A stretch of DNA of 64,000 nucleotides from Caballeronia sp. M1242 (lineage in GTDB: Bacteria > Pseudomonadota > Gammaproteobacteria > Burkholderiales > Burkholderiaceae), in the NCBI RefSeq assembly GCF_017220215.1, contig NZ_CP071129.1:1922001-1986000 (forward strand), written 5' to 3'. Below the pieces are notes generated by a model, which saw nothing but the letters and a program-made list of their open reading frames with translations, did not search any database and was not told where the DNA came from. Positions 49,485 through 58,798 of the stretch are shown here, piece after piece. How positions within the stretch are numbered: the first letter of the stretch is position 1; each line of letters starts with the position of its first letter. The translations under genes were made by a program, and so were the position numbers.

Positions 49485-50200
49485 GCGGCGTTCTCTATTT
49501 GATCCCGAACACGCTCGGCGAAGGCGACGCCGCCGCGCTCGCGTCCGTGCTTCCCGAGCCGGTGCGCGCGCGGGCTGCGGCGCTCGGTTACTACATCGGC
49601 GAAAACGCGAAGACCACGCGGGCGTTTCTGAAGAAAGTCGGCACCGAACGGCCGATTCAGGAAATCGAGATACGCGAGCTGAACGTGAACACGCCGCGCG
49701 CCGAAATCGACCGGCTGCTTGCGCCGATCCTCGCGGGCGCCGACGCCGGCCTCGTCTCAGAAGCGGGCTGCCCCGCCGTCGCCGATCCCGGCGCGCTGCT
49801 GGTGCGGCGGGCGCACGAGCGCGGCGTGAAAGTGGTGCCCTTCGTCGGTCCGAGTTCGATCCTGCTCGCGCTGATGGCCTCGGGCATGAACGGCCAGAGC
49901 TTCGCGTTCAACGGTTATCTGCCGGTCGATGCAGCGGAACGCGGCAAGCGCCTGCGCGAACTCGAACAGTTGTCGCGCAAGGCGAATCAAACGCAGATTT
50001 TCATCGAAACGCCGTACCGCAACCGCGCGATGCTCGACACGCTCGTCGCGGCCTGCGCGCCTTCGACGCTGATCTGCGTGGCCGTGGACCTGACGCTGCC
50101 GGGCGAACAAATCGTCACGCGCACGGCAGCCGACTGGAAAAAGCACGCCGCGCCGGACCTGCACAAGCGCCCGGCCATTTTTCTGCTGCTCGCGTCGTAA
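49481..50200 (+). CDS. tetrapyrrole-methylase family SAM-dependent methyltransferase (RsmI-like)
   Basis: A 239-residue protein of the tetrapyrrole methylase fold. It has GLVSEAGCPAVADPGALLVR and VKVVPFVGPSSILLALMASG, two hallmark stretches shared with the 16S rRNA 2'-O-methyltransferase RsmI, and the later QIFIETPYRNRAMLDTL. It differs from RsmI in length and N-terminus (MSGVLYLIPNTLGEGDAAAL), so it is probably a second, uncharacterised member. ATG 49481 overlaps the maf stop codon, so they are cotranscribed. Confidence 0.88.
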   Translation: MSGVLYLIPNTLGEGDAAALASVLPEPVRARAAALGYYIGENAKTTRAFLKKVGTERPIQEIEIRELNVNTPRAEIDRLLAPILAGADAGLVSEAGCPAVADPGALLVRRAHERGVKVVPFVGPSSILLALMASGMNGQSFAFNGYLPVDAAERGKRLRELEQLSRKANQTQIFIETPYRNRAMLDTLVAACAPSTLICVAVDLTLPGEQIVTRTAADWKKHAAPDLHKRPAIFLLLAS

Positions 50201-50212
50201 GCGCGTTACGAA

Positions 50213-51181
50213 TCAGCGCAACTGCACCTTGCCGCCGAGCGTCAGCGCGCGCACGGCGGCATCGCCCACGGAAGCGCCGAAGCGCCGCACCACGCGCTCG
50301 CTGATGCTTTCCTTCTGCGTGTAATCGACGATATCCGGCTGCTTGATGATCTCGCGCGCCACGTAGTTCGCGTCGCCGAAGCCGTCTGCGAGACCGAGCT
50401 GCACGCTCTTTTCGCCCGTCCAAAACATGCCGGAGAAGAGATCCGGATCGTCCTTCAGACGCTTGCCGCGTCCCTCTTTCACCGCGTCGATGAACTGCGT
50501 GTGAATCTCGTCGAGCATCTCCTGAGCGTGCGCCGTCATTTGCGGCGTTTCGGGCGAGAACGGATCGAACGCGCCCTTGTTCGCGCCCGACGTGTGCATG
50601 CGGCGCTGGATGCCGAGCTTGTCCATCAGGCCCGTGAAGCCGAAACCGTCCATCAGCACGCCGATCGACCCGACGATGCTCGCGCGATCCACATAAATGC
50701 GGTCCGCTGCCGCCGCGACGTAATAGCCGCCCGACGCGCACATGTCGTCGACGACCACGTAGAGCGGCGTCTTCGGATATTTCGCGCGCAGCCGCCGAAT
50801 CTCGCGATTGATGATGCCCGCCTGCACCGGACTGCCGCCCGGACTATTGATGCGCAGGATCACGCCCGCCGTGCCGTCGTCTTCGAACGCGCTTTGTAGC
50901 GCGCCGTCGATGTTGTCGGCGCTCGCGTCGCTGTTCGCGGAGATTTCGCCCTGAAGGTCGATCAGCGCCGTGTGCTTGCCGGACTTGGCGACGTGATCGC
51001 CGGTGAAATCGAACACGCCCCACCCGATCAGCGCGAGCACCGCGAGAAAGACGAAGCGAAAAAAGATGCGCCAGCGGCGCGCGGCGCGTTGCTCGCGAAT
51101 CGCGGCAAGCGCGACGCGTTCCAGCGCGTCGCGCTCCCAGTTGTCGTTGCCGCGCGGGTTGGGCGAAAGGTTATCGGACAT
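50213..51181 (-). CDS. S49-family signal peptide peptidase (SppA-like)
   Basis: A 322-residue membrane-anchored serine peptidase. The N-terminal helix is WRIFFRFVFLAVLALIGWGVF. The core has LRINSPGGSPVQAG and DDMCASGGYYVAAAADRIYV, with the nucleophile Ser in the ASGG motif. This is the short, single-domain SppA type acting on leftover signal peptides or membrane proteins. It is the last gene of the rluC-HAD-Rieske-SppA run, starting 46 bp after the Rieske stop. Confidence 0.92.
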   Translation of the reverse strand: MSDNLSPNPRGNDNWERDALERVALAAIREQRAARRWRIFFRFVFLAVLALIGWGVFDFTGDHVAKSGKHTALIDLQGEISANSDASADNIDGALQSAFEDDGTAGVILRINSPGGSPVQAGIINREIRRLRAKYPKTPLYVVVDDMCASGGYYVAAAADRIYVDRASIVGSIGVLMDGFGFTGLMDKLGIQRRMHTSGANKGAFDPFSPETPQMTAHAQEMLDEIHTQFIDAVKEGRGKRLKDDPDLFSGMFWTGEKSVQLGLADGFGDANYVAREIIKQPDIVDYTQKESISERVVRRFGASVGDAAVRALTLGGKVQLR

Positions 51182-51227
51182 GCGTGGTCTTCCGGTCGTA
51201 CGGCCGGGTCAAAGGAAAAAAGGGGAA

Positions 51228-51614
51228 TCAGGCGGGGCGAAGCGCGTCGTCGGGCAGCCAGAACACCGCGCGGCCTTCCGGCGTCTCGCGCTCCTCGACC
51301 GCGACAGGCCGAAGCCGCGCGCCTCGGCACGGGCCGCCGACGCACTTGCCCGTGTCCGGCTCGTAGATCGCGCCGTGCGTCGCGCACATCAAGTATAGGC
51401 CCGAGCTTTCGAAGAACTGGCCTTCGGCCCAGTCGAGTTCCATCGGCACGTGCGCGCAGCGGTTCAGGTAGCCGTACGGCTTGCCGTCGTAGCGGACGAA
51501 GAACACGACCGCCTCGCCGCTCCCGTCCTGCGCCCCGAGCCGCACGCCCGCGCCGCCATCGACCAGTTCGTCGGATGCGCAGACGCGCACCGCCTCTCGT
51601 GTCGGCTCGGTCAT
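51228..51614 (-). CDS. Rieske [2Fe-2S] domain protein
   Basis: A 128-residue single-domain Rieske protein. The cluster ligands are CxH in LNRCAHVPMELDW and CxxH in LMCATHGAIYEPDTGK. No signal peptide is present, so it is cytoplasmic, and it could be a small electron carrier of the ferredoxin subunit type. It overlaps the HAD gene by four bases (ATGA), so it is expressed with it. No partner oxygenase is in the window. Confidence 0.9.
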   Translation of the reverse strand: MTEPTREAVRVCASDELVDGGAGVRLGAQDGSGEAVVFFVRYDGKPYGYLNRCAHVPMELDWAEGQFFESSGLYLMCATHGAIYEPDTGKCVGGPCRGARLRPVAVEERETPEGRAVFWLPDDALRPA

Positions 51615-52270
51615 GCGTGCTCCCGAAGCCAGCCGGCCAGCGACGCGACACTATCTGCGCAAAAACGCGGCTGCAATGCGGTGAGCGAATTCGCCGGATG
51701 CGCGCCGTACGCGACGCCCACGCCCGCCGCGCCTGCGTTGATGGCCATTTGCAGGTCGTGCGTCGTGTCGCCGATCATCAGCGTGCGGGACAGGTCCTGC
51801 CCCAGTTCACGCGTGAGTTCCTGAAGCATCGCCGGGTGCGGCTTCGAGAAGGTTTCGTCGGCGCAGCGCGTGCCGTCGAAAACGCTCGTCAAGCGCGACT
51901 GATCCAACGCCCGGTTCAGCCCGACGCGGCTCTTGCCCGTCGCCACCGCCAGAAAATAGCCCTCGTCGCGCAATTCCTGCAGCAGTTCGCGGACGCCGGC
52001 GAAGAGCTCGGTTTGCTGGCCCATCGTCAGAAAATGAAAGCGATACCGCTCGGCGAGGCGCGGATAGTCCTTCGTATCGAGCGTCGGCGCGCAGATTTGC
52101 AGCGCGTCCTTGAGGCCGAGGCCGATCACGTAGCTCGCGGATTCGTCGGCGGGCACGGGCAGGCCGAGATCGCGGCACGCCGCCTGAATGCTCCGCGTGA
52201 TGTGGACGGTCGAATCCATGAGCGTGCCGTCCCAGTCGAAAACGATCAGATCGAATTGCTGCCGCGCCAT
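51611..52270 (-). CDS. HAD-IA family phosphatase
   Basis: A 219-residue haloacid dehalogenase-like hydrolase. Motif I is VFDWDGTLMDST, motif II VATGKSRVGLNRAL, and the C-terminal acid motif RTLMIGDTTHDLQMAINAGA. The layout is that of phosphoglycolate phosphatase/beta-phosphoglucomutase-type HADs, but the substrate cannot be assigned. It starts at ATG 52270 with no gap after the rluC stop codon and overlaps the Rieske gene, so the group rluC-HAD-Rieske is one transcript. Confidence 0.9.
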   Translation of the reverse strand: MARQQFDLIVFDWDGTLMDSTVHITRSIQAACRDLGLPVPADESASYVIGLGLKDALQICAPTLDTKDYPRLAERYRFHFLTMGQQTELFAGVRELLQELRDEGYFLAVATGKSRVGLNRALDQSRLTSVFDGTRCADETFSKPHPAMLQELTRELGQDLSRTLMIGDTTHDLQMAINAGAAGVGVAYGAHPANSLTALQPRFCADSVASLAGWLREHA

Positions 52271-53266
52271 TTATGTCTCTCGGTTTTTGAGTTGTTCGAT
52301 GAAGCGCCTGCACTCGGCGGGCAGCGGCGCTTCGAACTGCAGCGGCGCGCCGGTCGCGGGATGCGTAATTTTCAGCCGATAGGCGTGCAAAAACATGCGC
52401 TTGAGCGAAGGCATCGCGCTCGGCCGCGCGAGTTCCTTGTTCAGCGCGAAGTCGCCGTATTTCGCGTCGCCCGCAATCGGCAGGCCGATGCTCTGCATGT
52501 GCACGCGAATCTGGTGCGTGCGGCCGGTCTTGAGTTCCGCCTCGACCCACGCATAGTCAGTCCAGCGTTCGATCAAGTTGAACACCGTATGCGACGCCAG
52601 CCCGTTTTCCTGGACGCGCACGCGCCGCTCGCCGTCCGCCGCCACGTATTTGTGCAGCGGCGCTTTCACGATGCGCCGCCGGCCCCAGTCGCTCGGCCAG
52701 TCGCCGTGTCCGAGCGCGTAATAGCGCTTGTCGACGCGATTTTCGCGGATCTGCTCGTGCAGATTGACGAGCGCCGCGCGTTTCTTGGCGAGCATGAGCA
52801 CGCCGGACGTCTCCCGGTCCAGCCGATGCACCAGCTCCAGAAACTTCGCGTGCGGCCGCGCGTTGCGCAGTTGCTCGATGACGCCGAACGCCACGCCGCT
52901 CCCGCCGTGCACCGCCACGCCCGACGGCTTGTCGATGACGATCAGGTGCTCGTCTTCGAAGAGAATCGGGAATTCGGCGGCGGGCGCATTCGACGACACC
53001 GGCGCTTCGTCGGGCTGGGCGATGCGAATGGGCGGCACGCGGACGACATCGCCCAGCTCCAGGCGATACGCGGCGTCGATGCGGCCCTTGTTCACGCGCA
53101 CTTCGCCGCTTCGGAGAATCCGGTAAATATGGCTCTTGGGCACGCCCTTGCAGACGCGCAGAAGGAAGTTGTCGATGCGCTGTCCGGCAGCGGTTTCATC
53201 GACTTCGATCATCGACGTGCGCTCGCTTGCAACTTGTTTATGGGATGTTTTGCCTAACTCATTCAT
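52271..53266 (-). CDS. rluC: 23S rRNA pseudouridine synthase RluC
   Basis: RluC makes pseudouridines 955, 2504 and 2580 of 23S rRNA. The S4 RNA-binding domain is at the N-terminus (AAGQRIDNFLLRVCKGVPKS) and the catalytic Asp in LVHRLDRETSGVLMLAKK. The C-terminus has ELKTGRTHQIRVHMQSIG. The protein is 331 residues. It is divergent from rne across an 894-bp spacer. RluC next to rne is the usual arrangement in proteobacteria. Confidence 0.95.
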   Translation of the reverse strand: MNELGKTSHKQVASERTSMIEVDETAAGQRIDNFLLRVCKGVPKSHIYRILRSGEVRVNKGRIDAAYRLELGDVVRVPPIRIAQPDEAPVSSNAPAAEFPILFEDEHLIVIDKPSGVAVHGGSGVAFGVIEQLRNARPHAKFLELVHRLDRETSGVLMLAKKRAALVNLHEQIRENRVDKRYYALGHGDWPSDWGRRRIVKAPLHKYVAADGERRVRVQENGLASHTVFNLIERWTDYAWVEAELKTGRTHQIRVHMQSIGLPIAGDAKYGDFALNKELARPSAMPSLKRMFLHAYRLKITHPATGAPLQFEAPLPAECRRFIEQLKNRET

Positions 53267-53278
53267 TCTGAATATAAT
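53250..53278 (+). promoter_or_regulatory. candidate promoter of rne
   Basis: On the plus strand TTGCCT at 53250-53255 and a perfect TATAAT at 53273-53278 are separated by exactly 17 bases. It overlaps the start of rluC on the other strand. The predicted start is near 53285, so rne would have a leader of about 875 nt. No closer promoter of equal quality is obvious. Confidence 0.6.
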
Positions 53279-54160
53279 TTGCGAGCAGCCTGAAAAGGCC
53301 GGACTCGACTCAGTTACCCATGAGGAGCTACGGCGCGATTCATCAGACTGTACAGGTGCAAGCGATAAACCGTTATTTTACTTGCGCCAAGGGCCGGTTG
53401 CTCGCCCGGAAAATCGAGCAACGAGTTGCACGCACGGCGATATCACCGGCAGGGACGGAGCCCACAGGCGCGTTCGGTCGGGTCGATCGCCGATCGGTAA
53501 CGGATTTTTGGTCAAAAAGAATTTCATCGGCGAGAACTGACGGCATCCGGGCGTTCAACCGGTTGCCCGCCCGATTCAGCCCTGCCATCGAGCAAGGGGC
53601 GAAGACGGCACATCGGGGCTCGCCGATTTGCGAACAACGGCGACGCATCTCGCTGCTGCGCTGATTCCTGCGAAGCGCGAGACGCAAAAAAACGCCGCAA
53701 CGAGGCGAGACACGGCAAGCAGGCGGGAGCACGTAGCCCGCGGCTGCCGGCGCGGCACGTCCGCGAAGACGAAGATCGGTAACGAAGCATCGCGCCGGTT
53801 CGCGCGACACCGCTCTTCCTTTCGCGAACGCCGTCGGGAGGGAAAGGCTCTGTTGAAAGAGCGCTGCGGCTTTCCGTGCGTCCATTTCGAGACGCGGAAA
53901 GCCCCGCGCCGCCGTTCGTCCTTGCCACGGGCCGCATCGCCTCCGCGCGCTGCCGTTGTCGCATGTGCCCCTTGGCCCGGCCGCCGCATTCGTCGGCCCG
54001 ATGCCAGCTTTCGGCAATTCTCCCGCCTAAAATCCGCTCCGGCGTGCTTTTGTGACAACACAAAAAGCGTGGCACGCCCGCCCTCCCGCTTCGCGCCGAT
54101 GTTCGAATCCGCGCCGATTCGCCAGACGAGGAAGGGTCAAAGCCGCTCTGGAGCCGTTCA
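53267..54160 (+). other. 894-bp region upstream of rne, mostly putative 5' UTR
   Basis: No convincing gene lies here; short frames on both strands show no recognisable protein character. The region holds the promoter at 53250-53278, several short inverted repeats (for example CCTTTC at 53818 with GAAAGG at 53842) and the strong hairpin at 53868-53903. In E. coli the rne 5' UTR mediates feedback control by RNase E, and this leader may play the same part, although no sequence match to that element is claimed. Confidence 0.6.
53868..53903 (+). promoter_or_regulatory. hairpin in the rne leader
   Basis: The arm GGCTTTCCGTGCGTC at 53868-53882 pairs with GACGCGGAAAGCC at 53891-53903 over 13 base pairs with a two-base bulge and an eight-base loop. 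It sits 257 bases before the rne start codon. It lacks a uridine run and is therefore unlikely to be a terminator; it could be an autoregulatory RNase E target or a stability element. Confidence 0.5.
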
Positions 54161-57100
54161 ATGAAACGCATGCTGTTCAATGCGACGCAGCAAGAAGAAC
54201 TGCGCGTCGCCATCGTCGATGGACAGAAGCTCATCGACATCGACATCGAAACCGCCGGGCGCGAACAGCGCAAAGGCAACATCTACAAGGGGGTCGTCAC
54301 CCGCATCGAGCCGTCGCTCGAAGCCTGCTTCGTCAACTACGGCGAAGACCGCCACGGTTTCCTGCCGTTCAAGGAAGTCGCCCGCCAGTATTTCCGCGAC
54401 GGCGTCGAGATGCGCTCCGCGCGCATCCAGGATGCGCTGCGCGAAGGCCAGGAACTCATCGTTCAGGTCGAAAAGGAAGAGCGCGGCAACAAGGGCGCGG
54501 CGCTGACCACGTTCATTTCGCTGGCCGGCCGCTATCTGGTGCTGATGCCGAACAACCCGCGCGGCGGCGGCGTGTCGCGCAGAATCGAAGGCGACGAGCG
54601 GCAGGAACTGCGCGAAACCATGGCGCAGTTGGAACTGCCGGAAGGCATGAGCATCATCGCGCGCACGGCCGGCATCGGCCGTTCGGCGGAAGAGCTCCAG
54701 TGGGACCTGAACTACCTGATGCAGCTGTGGCGCGCGATCGAAGCCGCGTCGCAAAGTGGCGTCGCCGGCCAGCCGATGCTCATCTATCTCGAATCGAGCC
54801 TCGTCATCCGCGCGATTCGCGACTACTTCCAGCCGGACATCGGCGAAATCCTCATCGACACGACCGAAATCCATGACCAGGCGCGCGCCTTCATGGATAT
54901 CGTGATGCCCGACAACCTGCAAAAGGTGAAGCGCTATCACGACGACGTGCCGCTCTTCTCGCGCTTCCAGATCGAGCATCAGATCGAAACGGCGTACTCG
55001 CGCACGGTGCCGCTGCCCTCGGGCGGCGCGATCGTGATCGATCACACCGAGGCGCTCGTCGCCATCGACGTGAACTCGGCGCGCGCCACCAAGGGCGCGG
55101 ATATCGAGGAAACCGCCACGCGCACCAATCTCGAAGCCGCCGACGAAGTCGCGCGTCAGTTGCGCCTGCGCGATCTGGGCGGCCTGATCGTGATCGACTT
55201 CATCGACATGGAGTCGGCCAAGAGCCAGCGCGAAGTCGAGCAGCGCCTGAAAGACGCGCTCAAGCACGACCGTGCGCGCGTGCAGATGGGCAAGATCTCG
55301 CGCTTCGGTCTGATGGAGCTGTCGCGTCAGCGCCTGCGTCCGGCGCTGTCCGAAGGCAGTCACGTGACCTGCCCGCGTTGCAACGGCACGGGCCATATCC
55401 GCGACACCGAATCGTCCGCGCTGCAAGTGCTGCGGATCATTCAGGAAGAAGCGATGAAGGAAAACACCGCGGCGATTCATTGCCAGGTGCCGGTCGAGGT
55501 GACCGCCTTCCTGCTAAACGAAAAGCGCTCGGAAATCAACAAGATCGAGTCGCGCTTCAAGGTGAACGTCGTTCTGATTCCGAACAAGCATCTGGAGACG
55601 CCGCACTACAAACTGGAGCGCCTGCGCCACGACGATGCGCGTCTGGACGATCCGCGCGCCTCGTGGAAGATGGCCGTCGAAGCGGCGAGCGAACTCGAAT
55701 CCGAGACCGGCTACAGCAAGCGCGCCGAGGAAGTGAAGCCGAAGCAGGAAGCGGCGGTCAAGGGCATCACGCCCGAGAAGCCGGCGCCGAGCGCGCCGGT
55801 CAAGCCCGCGCCGGTCGAGGCCGCGCCCGCGCCCGCGCCGACGCCCGTGCCGGCGAGCGGCGGTTTCATCGCCTGGATCAAGAACCTCTTTGGCATTCAG
55901 CCCGAAGTGAAGGCGGCGCCGACACCCGTCGAAGCGCAGCCGGCAGCGCGCCCGCAGCGCGAGCGTACGGAACGCGGCGAGCGCGGCGAGCGCACGGGCG
56001 GCGGCGACCGCAATCGCAATCGTCGCGGCGGCGCGGGCCGTGAAGGCGTGGCCGCCAATGGCGCGGCGACAACCGGCAACGGTGCGAGCCGTCAGCCCGC
56101 GCGTCGCGAAGATCGCGAAGGACGTGGCACGCGTGAAGGCCGGGAGCCGCGCGAAGCTCGCGAAGGCCGTGAACTGCGCGAAGTCCGCGAGCCGCGCGAA
56201 TCCCGCGAACCGCGCGAGGCGCGTGAACCCCGCGAGACGCGCGAACCGCGTGAGGCCCGCGAACCGCGCGAGGCTCGTGAACCGCGCGAACCGCGTGAGC
56301 CGCGCGATCGCGGCCAGGAACGTGGCGCCGAGCGCGCACCGCGTCCGGAAGCCGCCGAGCGTCAGGAACGCCGCGAGCGTCCGGAGCGTGGCGAGCGTGC
56401 CGACCGTGGCGAGCGTGCCGACCGTGGCGAGCGCGCCGAACGGACGGAGCGTCCCGAACGCGCTGAGCGCCGCAAGCCGCAGCCGGAAGCCGCCGTCGAA
56501 GCATTGACGCAAGGCGAGACGGCAGCATCGGAAATTGCGGACACCACGCCGCTCAATGCCGACGCTTTGCCGCAAGACATCGATGCCCTCTCCGCCGATC
56601 AGGCCGCAGCCGCGCGCGAAGGCGAAGAGCGCCGTCGCCGCCGCCGGGGTCGCCGTGGCGGTCGCCGTGATCGCGATGAAGAAGGCATGACGGTGAACCA
56701 CGCCGCCGATGTCGCGGAAGCCGAAGGCGCAGCCGAAAGCACGTCGGCGCAAGCTGGTGTGTTCGATGCCGAAGCCGCGCAGGAAGCCGCCGCACGCCGA
56801 GAAACGCGTCCAGTTGCAGCCGAGTCGCAGCGGGTTGCGGACAACCGCCAGGCGCAGCCGCAGGAAGCCGCGCCGGTAGCAGCGTCGGCCGCGCAAGCCG
56901 AGCCGTTGCAAGCGAGCGAAGAAGCGAAGGCAGAAGCCAACGCGGATTCCCAGCCTGCGCCGGACATCTTCGCGAAGCCCGCAGTGGCACCGGCCGTCGA
57001 GAACCCGTTCGGGCCGTCGCCGAAGGTCGCGGAAACGAAGCCGGTCGATCCGTTCGCGCCGGTGGTCGTCGACGAGCCGAAGCCCGTCGAAGCCGCGAGC

Positions 57101-57511
57101 CAGGCGGAAACAGCGCAGGAAGCACCCGTGGTCTCCGAGCCGGTGAAAACCGCCGCGATTGCTTCGACGCCGGCTGCGACCGCGGTCGAGCCGATCCAGT
57201 CGGAAGCCGCGCCGATAGCGCAGCCGGAAGTGACGATCGAGCCGCAGGTTCCGGTCGTGTCGGAGCCGGTGAAGCCTGCCGCGACGCAACCGACGCCCGC
57301 CGCATCGTCGACGGGAACGGACGCGCTGAAGCCGATGCTCGACACGGCCGGCCTCGTCTGGGTGAACACGGACGCCGACAAGCTGCGCGCGGCCAATGCC
57401 GCGGCCGCGCAGGAACCGGCGCCGGTGCGCGTGCCGCGCGAGCGCAAGCCGCTCCCGCCGCTCGACACCGCCCCGATGCAGCAGGTGGAAACCGGCAAGA
57501 GCGCGCACTGA
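54161..57511 (+). CDS. rne: ribonuclease E
   Basis: RNase E is the main endonuclease of mRNA decay and rRNA/tRNA processing and the scaffold of the degradosome. The catalytic half (about residues 1-530) has the S1 domain ([19 protein letters not shown]), the catalytic Asp in [13 protein letters not shown] (near 303) and in [10 protein letters not shown], and the Zn-link CPRCNGTG near 403. Next is [14 protein letters not shown] at about 566-579, likely the membrane-binding amphipathic helix. The C-terminal half is disordered, Arg/Glu-rich from about residue 659 to 775 with imperfect six-residue repeats, then Ala/Pro/Val-rich. The length is 1116 residues. ATG 54161 has GGAG nine bases upstream. 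Confidence 0.97.
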   Translation: MKRMLFNATQQEELRVAIVDGQKLIDIDIETAGREQRKGNIYKGVVTRIEPSLEACFVNYGEDRHGFLPFKEVARQYFRDGVEMRSARIQDALREGQELIVQVEKEERGNKGAALTTFISLAGRYLVLMPNNPRGGGVSRRIEGDERQELRETMAQLELPEGMSIIARTAGIGRSAEELQWDLNYLMQLWRAIEAASQSGVAGQPMLIYLESSLVIRAIRDYFQPDIGEILIDTTEIHDQARAFMDIVMPDNLQKVKRYHDDVPLFSRFQIEHQIETAYSRTVPLPSGGAIVIDHTEALVAIDVNSARATKGADIEETATRTNLEAADEVARQLRLRDLGGLIVIDFIDMESAKSQREVEQRLKDALKHDRARVQMGKISRFGLMELSRQRLRPALSEGSHVTCPRCNGTGHIRDTESSALQVLRIIQEEAMKENTAAIHCQVPVEVTAFLLNEKRSEINKIESRFKVNVVLIPNKHLETPHYKLERLRHDDARLDDPRASWKMAVEAASELESETGYSKRAEEVKPKQEAAVKGITPEKPAPSAPVKPAPVEAAPAPAPTPVPASGGFIAWIKNLFGIQPEVKAAPTPVEAQPAARPQRERTERGERGERTGGGDRNRNRRGGAGREGVAANGAATTGNGASRQPARREDREGRGTREGREPREAREGRELREVREPRESREPREAREPRETREPREAREPREAREPREPREPRDRGQERGAERAPRPEAAERQERRERPERGERADRGERADRGERAERTERPERAERRKPQPEAAVEALTQGETAASEIADTTPLNADALPQDIDALSADQAAAAREGEERRRRRRGRRGGRRDRDEEGMTVNHAADVAEAEGAAESTSAQAGVFDAEAAQEAAARRETRPVAAESQRVADNRQAQPQEAAPVAASAAQAEPLQASEEAKAEANADSQPAPDIFAKPAVAPAVENPFGPSPKVAETKPVDPFAPVVVDEPKPVEAASQAETAQEAPVVSEPVKTAAIASTPAATAVEPIQSEAAPIAQPEVTIEPQVPVVSEPVKPAATQPTPAASSTGTDALKPMLDTAGLVWVNTDADKLRAANAAAAQEPAPVRVPRERKPLPPLDTAPMQQVETGKSAH
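56136..56330 (+). repeat. imperfect 18-bp tandem repeats in rne encoding Arg-Glu-Pro-Arg-Glu-x
   Basis: About ten copies of a hexapeptide unit of the form REPREA appear at residues ~659-723, with codons varied (gcgcgaaccgcgtgag-like units). A second, shorter run at 56386-56442 repeats ERADRG. The degenerate codon usage argues for an old, protein-selected repeat rather than a fresh slippage array. Confidence 0.85.
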
Positions 57512-57535
57512 CGGGATCGCGCGATGTAGCATGCG

Positions 57536-57571
57536 AAACGCCATCGACCTCAGGTCGATGGCGTTTTTTCT
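57536..57571 (+). terminator. rho-independent terminator after rne
   Basis: AAACGCCATCGACCT at 57536-57550 pairs with AGGTCGATGGCGTTT at 57552-57566, followed by TTTCTTT. It begins 25 bases after the rne stop codon. Confidence 0.93.
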
Positions 57572-57681
57572 TTGCGCACTAGTGGAAAGCCCGGTCCACC
57601 GAGCCTGGCCGTGCCCGGCCGGACTTGCCCGCTTCCGCTAAAATGGGCTGATCGCCTTTTCGACCGAAGTCCCGAGCAGCC

Positions 57682-58788
57682 ATGTACCGACGCATCATCC
57701 CGTTAGCCGATGTCAGCGCGATCCCGGATTTCGCCGGCGCCGCGGCAGCGCCATCCGGCTTGCTGACGGACACGCTCGCGCGTCCCCTGCGCGACTTGCG
57801 CATCTCGGTCACGGATCGCTGCAACTTCCGCTGCGTCTACTGCATGCCGCGCGATGTCTTCGACAAGGACTACCCGTTTCTCCCCCATTCCGCGCTGCTG
57901 TCGTTCGAGGAAATCGAGCGGCTCGCACGCGTGTTCGTCGCGCATGGCGTCGAGAAAATTCGCCTGACGGGCGGCGAGCCACTGCTGCGCAAGAACATCG
58001 AATTTCTGATCGAGCGGCTCGCGCAACTGCGCACGCCCGAGGGCCGGCCGCTCGACATCACGCTCACGACCAACGGTTCGCTGCTCGCGCGCAAGGCTCG
58101 GTCGTTGAAGGACGCGGGCCTCTCGCGCGTCACGGTCAGCCTCGATGCGCTCGACGACGCCCTCTTTCGCCGCATGAACGACGCCGATTTCGCCGTCGCC
58201 GACGTGCTGGAAGGCATCGCGGCGGCACAAGCGGCCGGTCTCGCGCCGATCAAGGTCAACATGGTCGTCAAGCGCGGCACGAACGACCAGGAAATCGTGC
58301 CGATGGCGCGCCATTTCAAAGGCAGCGGCGTGGTTCTGCGCTTCATCGAATACATGGACGTCGGCGCGTCCAACGGCTGGAACATGAGCGAAGTGCTGCC
58401 GTCCGCGGAAGTGGTCGAGCGCATCGCGGCGCACTTCCCGCTCGCGCCGCTCGAAGCGCACACCGCCGCCGAGACCGCGCAACGCTGGGGTTACCGGGAT
58501 GGCAGCGGCGAAATCGGCGTGATCTCGAGCGTCACGCGCGCCTTCTGCGGCTCGTGCACGCGCGCCCGGCTTTCCACCGAAGGCAAGCTCTATCTGTGCC
58601 TCTTCGCGTCCGCTGGCCACGATCTGCGCGCGCTGATCCGCGGCGGTGCGAGCGATGACGACGTAGCCACGGCCATCGCCCGCATCTGGGAAGCGCGCGG
58701 CGACCGCTACTCGCAGTTGCGCGGCAGCGCGTCGGCGGCCTCGCGGGAAGACGGCCCGCGCGTGGAAATGTCGTACATCGGCGGCTGA
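57682..58788 (+). CDS. moaA: GTP 3',8-cyclase (molybdenum cofactor synthesis)
   Basis: MoaA is a radical SAM enzyme that starts molybdopterin synthesis with GTP rearrangement. The first [4Fe-4S] cluster motif CxxxCxxC is in [13 protein letters not shown], and the C-terminal cluster in [15 protein letters not shown] with the third Cys in [11 protein letters not shown]. The C-terminal GG dipeptide, which is needed for activity, ends the protein. The 368 residues include an N-terminal extension of about 30 residues. It is the first gene of moaA-mobA-moeA. Confidence 0.97.
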   Translation: MYRRIIPLADVSAIPDFAGAAAAPSGLLTDTLARPLRDLRISVTDRCNFRCVYCMPRDVFDKDYPFLPHSALLSFEEIERLARVFVAHGVEKIRLTGGEPLLRKNIEFLIERLAQLRTPEGRPLDITLTTNGSLLARKARSLKDAGLSRVTVSLDALDDALFRRMNDADFAVADVLEGIAAAQAAGLAPIKVNMVVKRGTNDQEIVPMARHFKGSGVVLRFIEYMDVGASNGWNMSEVLPSAEVVERIAAHFPLAPLEAHTAAETAQRWGYRDGSGEIGVISSVTRAFCGSCTRARLSTEGKLYLCLFASAGHDLRALIRGGASDDDVATAIARIWEARGDRYSQLRGSASAASREDGPRVEMSYIGG

Positions 58789-58798
58789 GTTTTTTCAC

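Noticed and set aside
56136..56330. Possible CRISPR-like or satellite array
   Set aside because: The 18-bp units are inside the rne reading frame, have no spacers and vary by codon; this is a protein repeat.
55514..57544. 676-codon minus-strand frame opposite the 3' half of rne
   Set aside because: A shadow of the repetitive Arg/Glu/Ala coding region of rne; the repeats produce long open antisense frames by chance.
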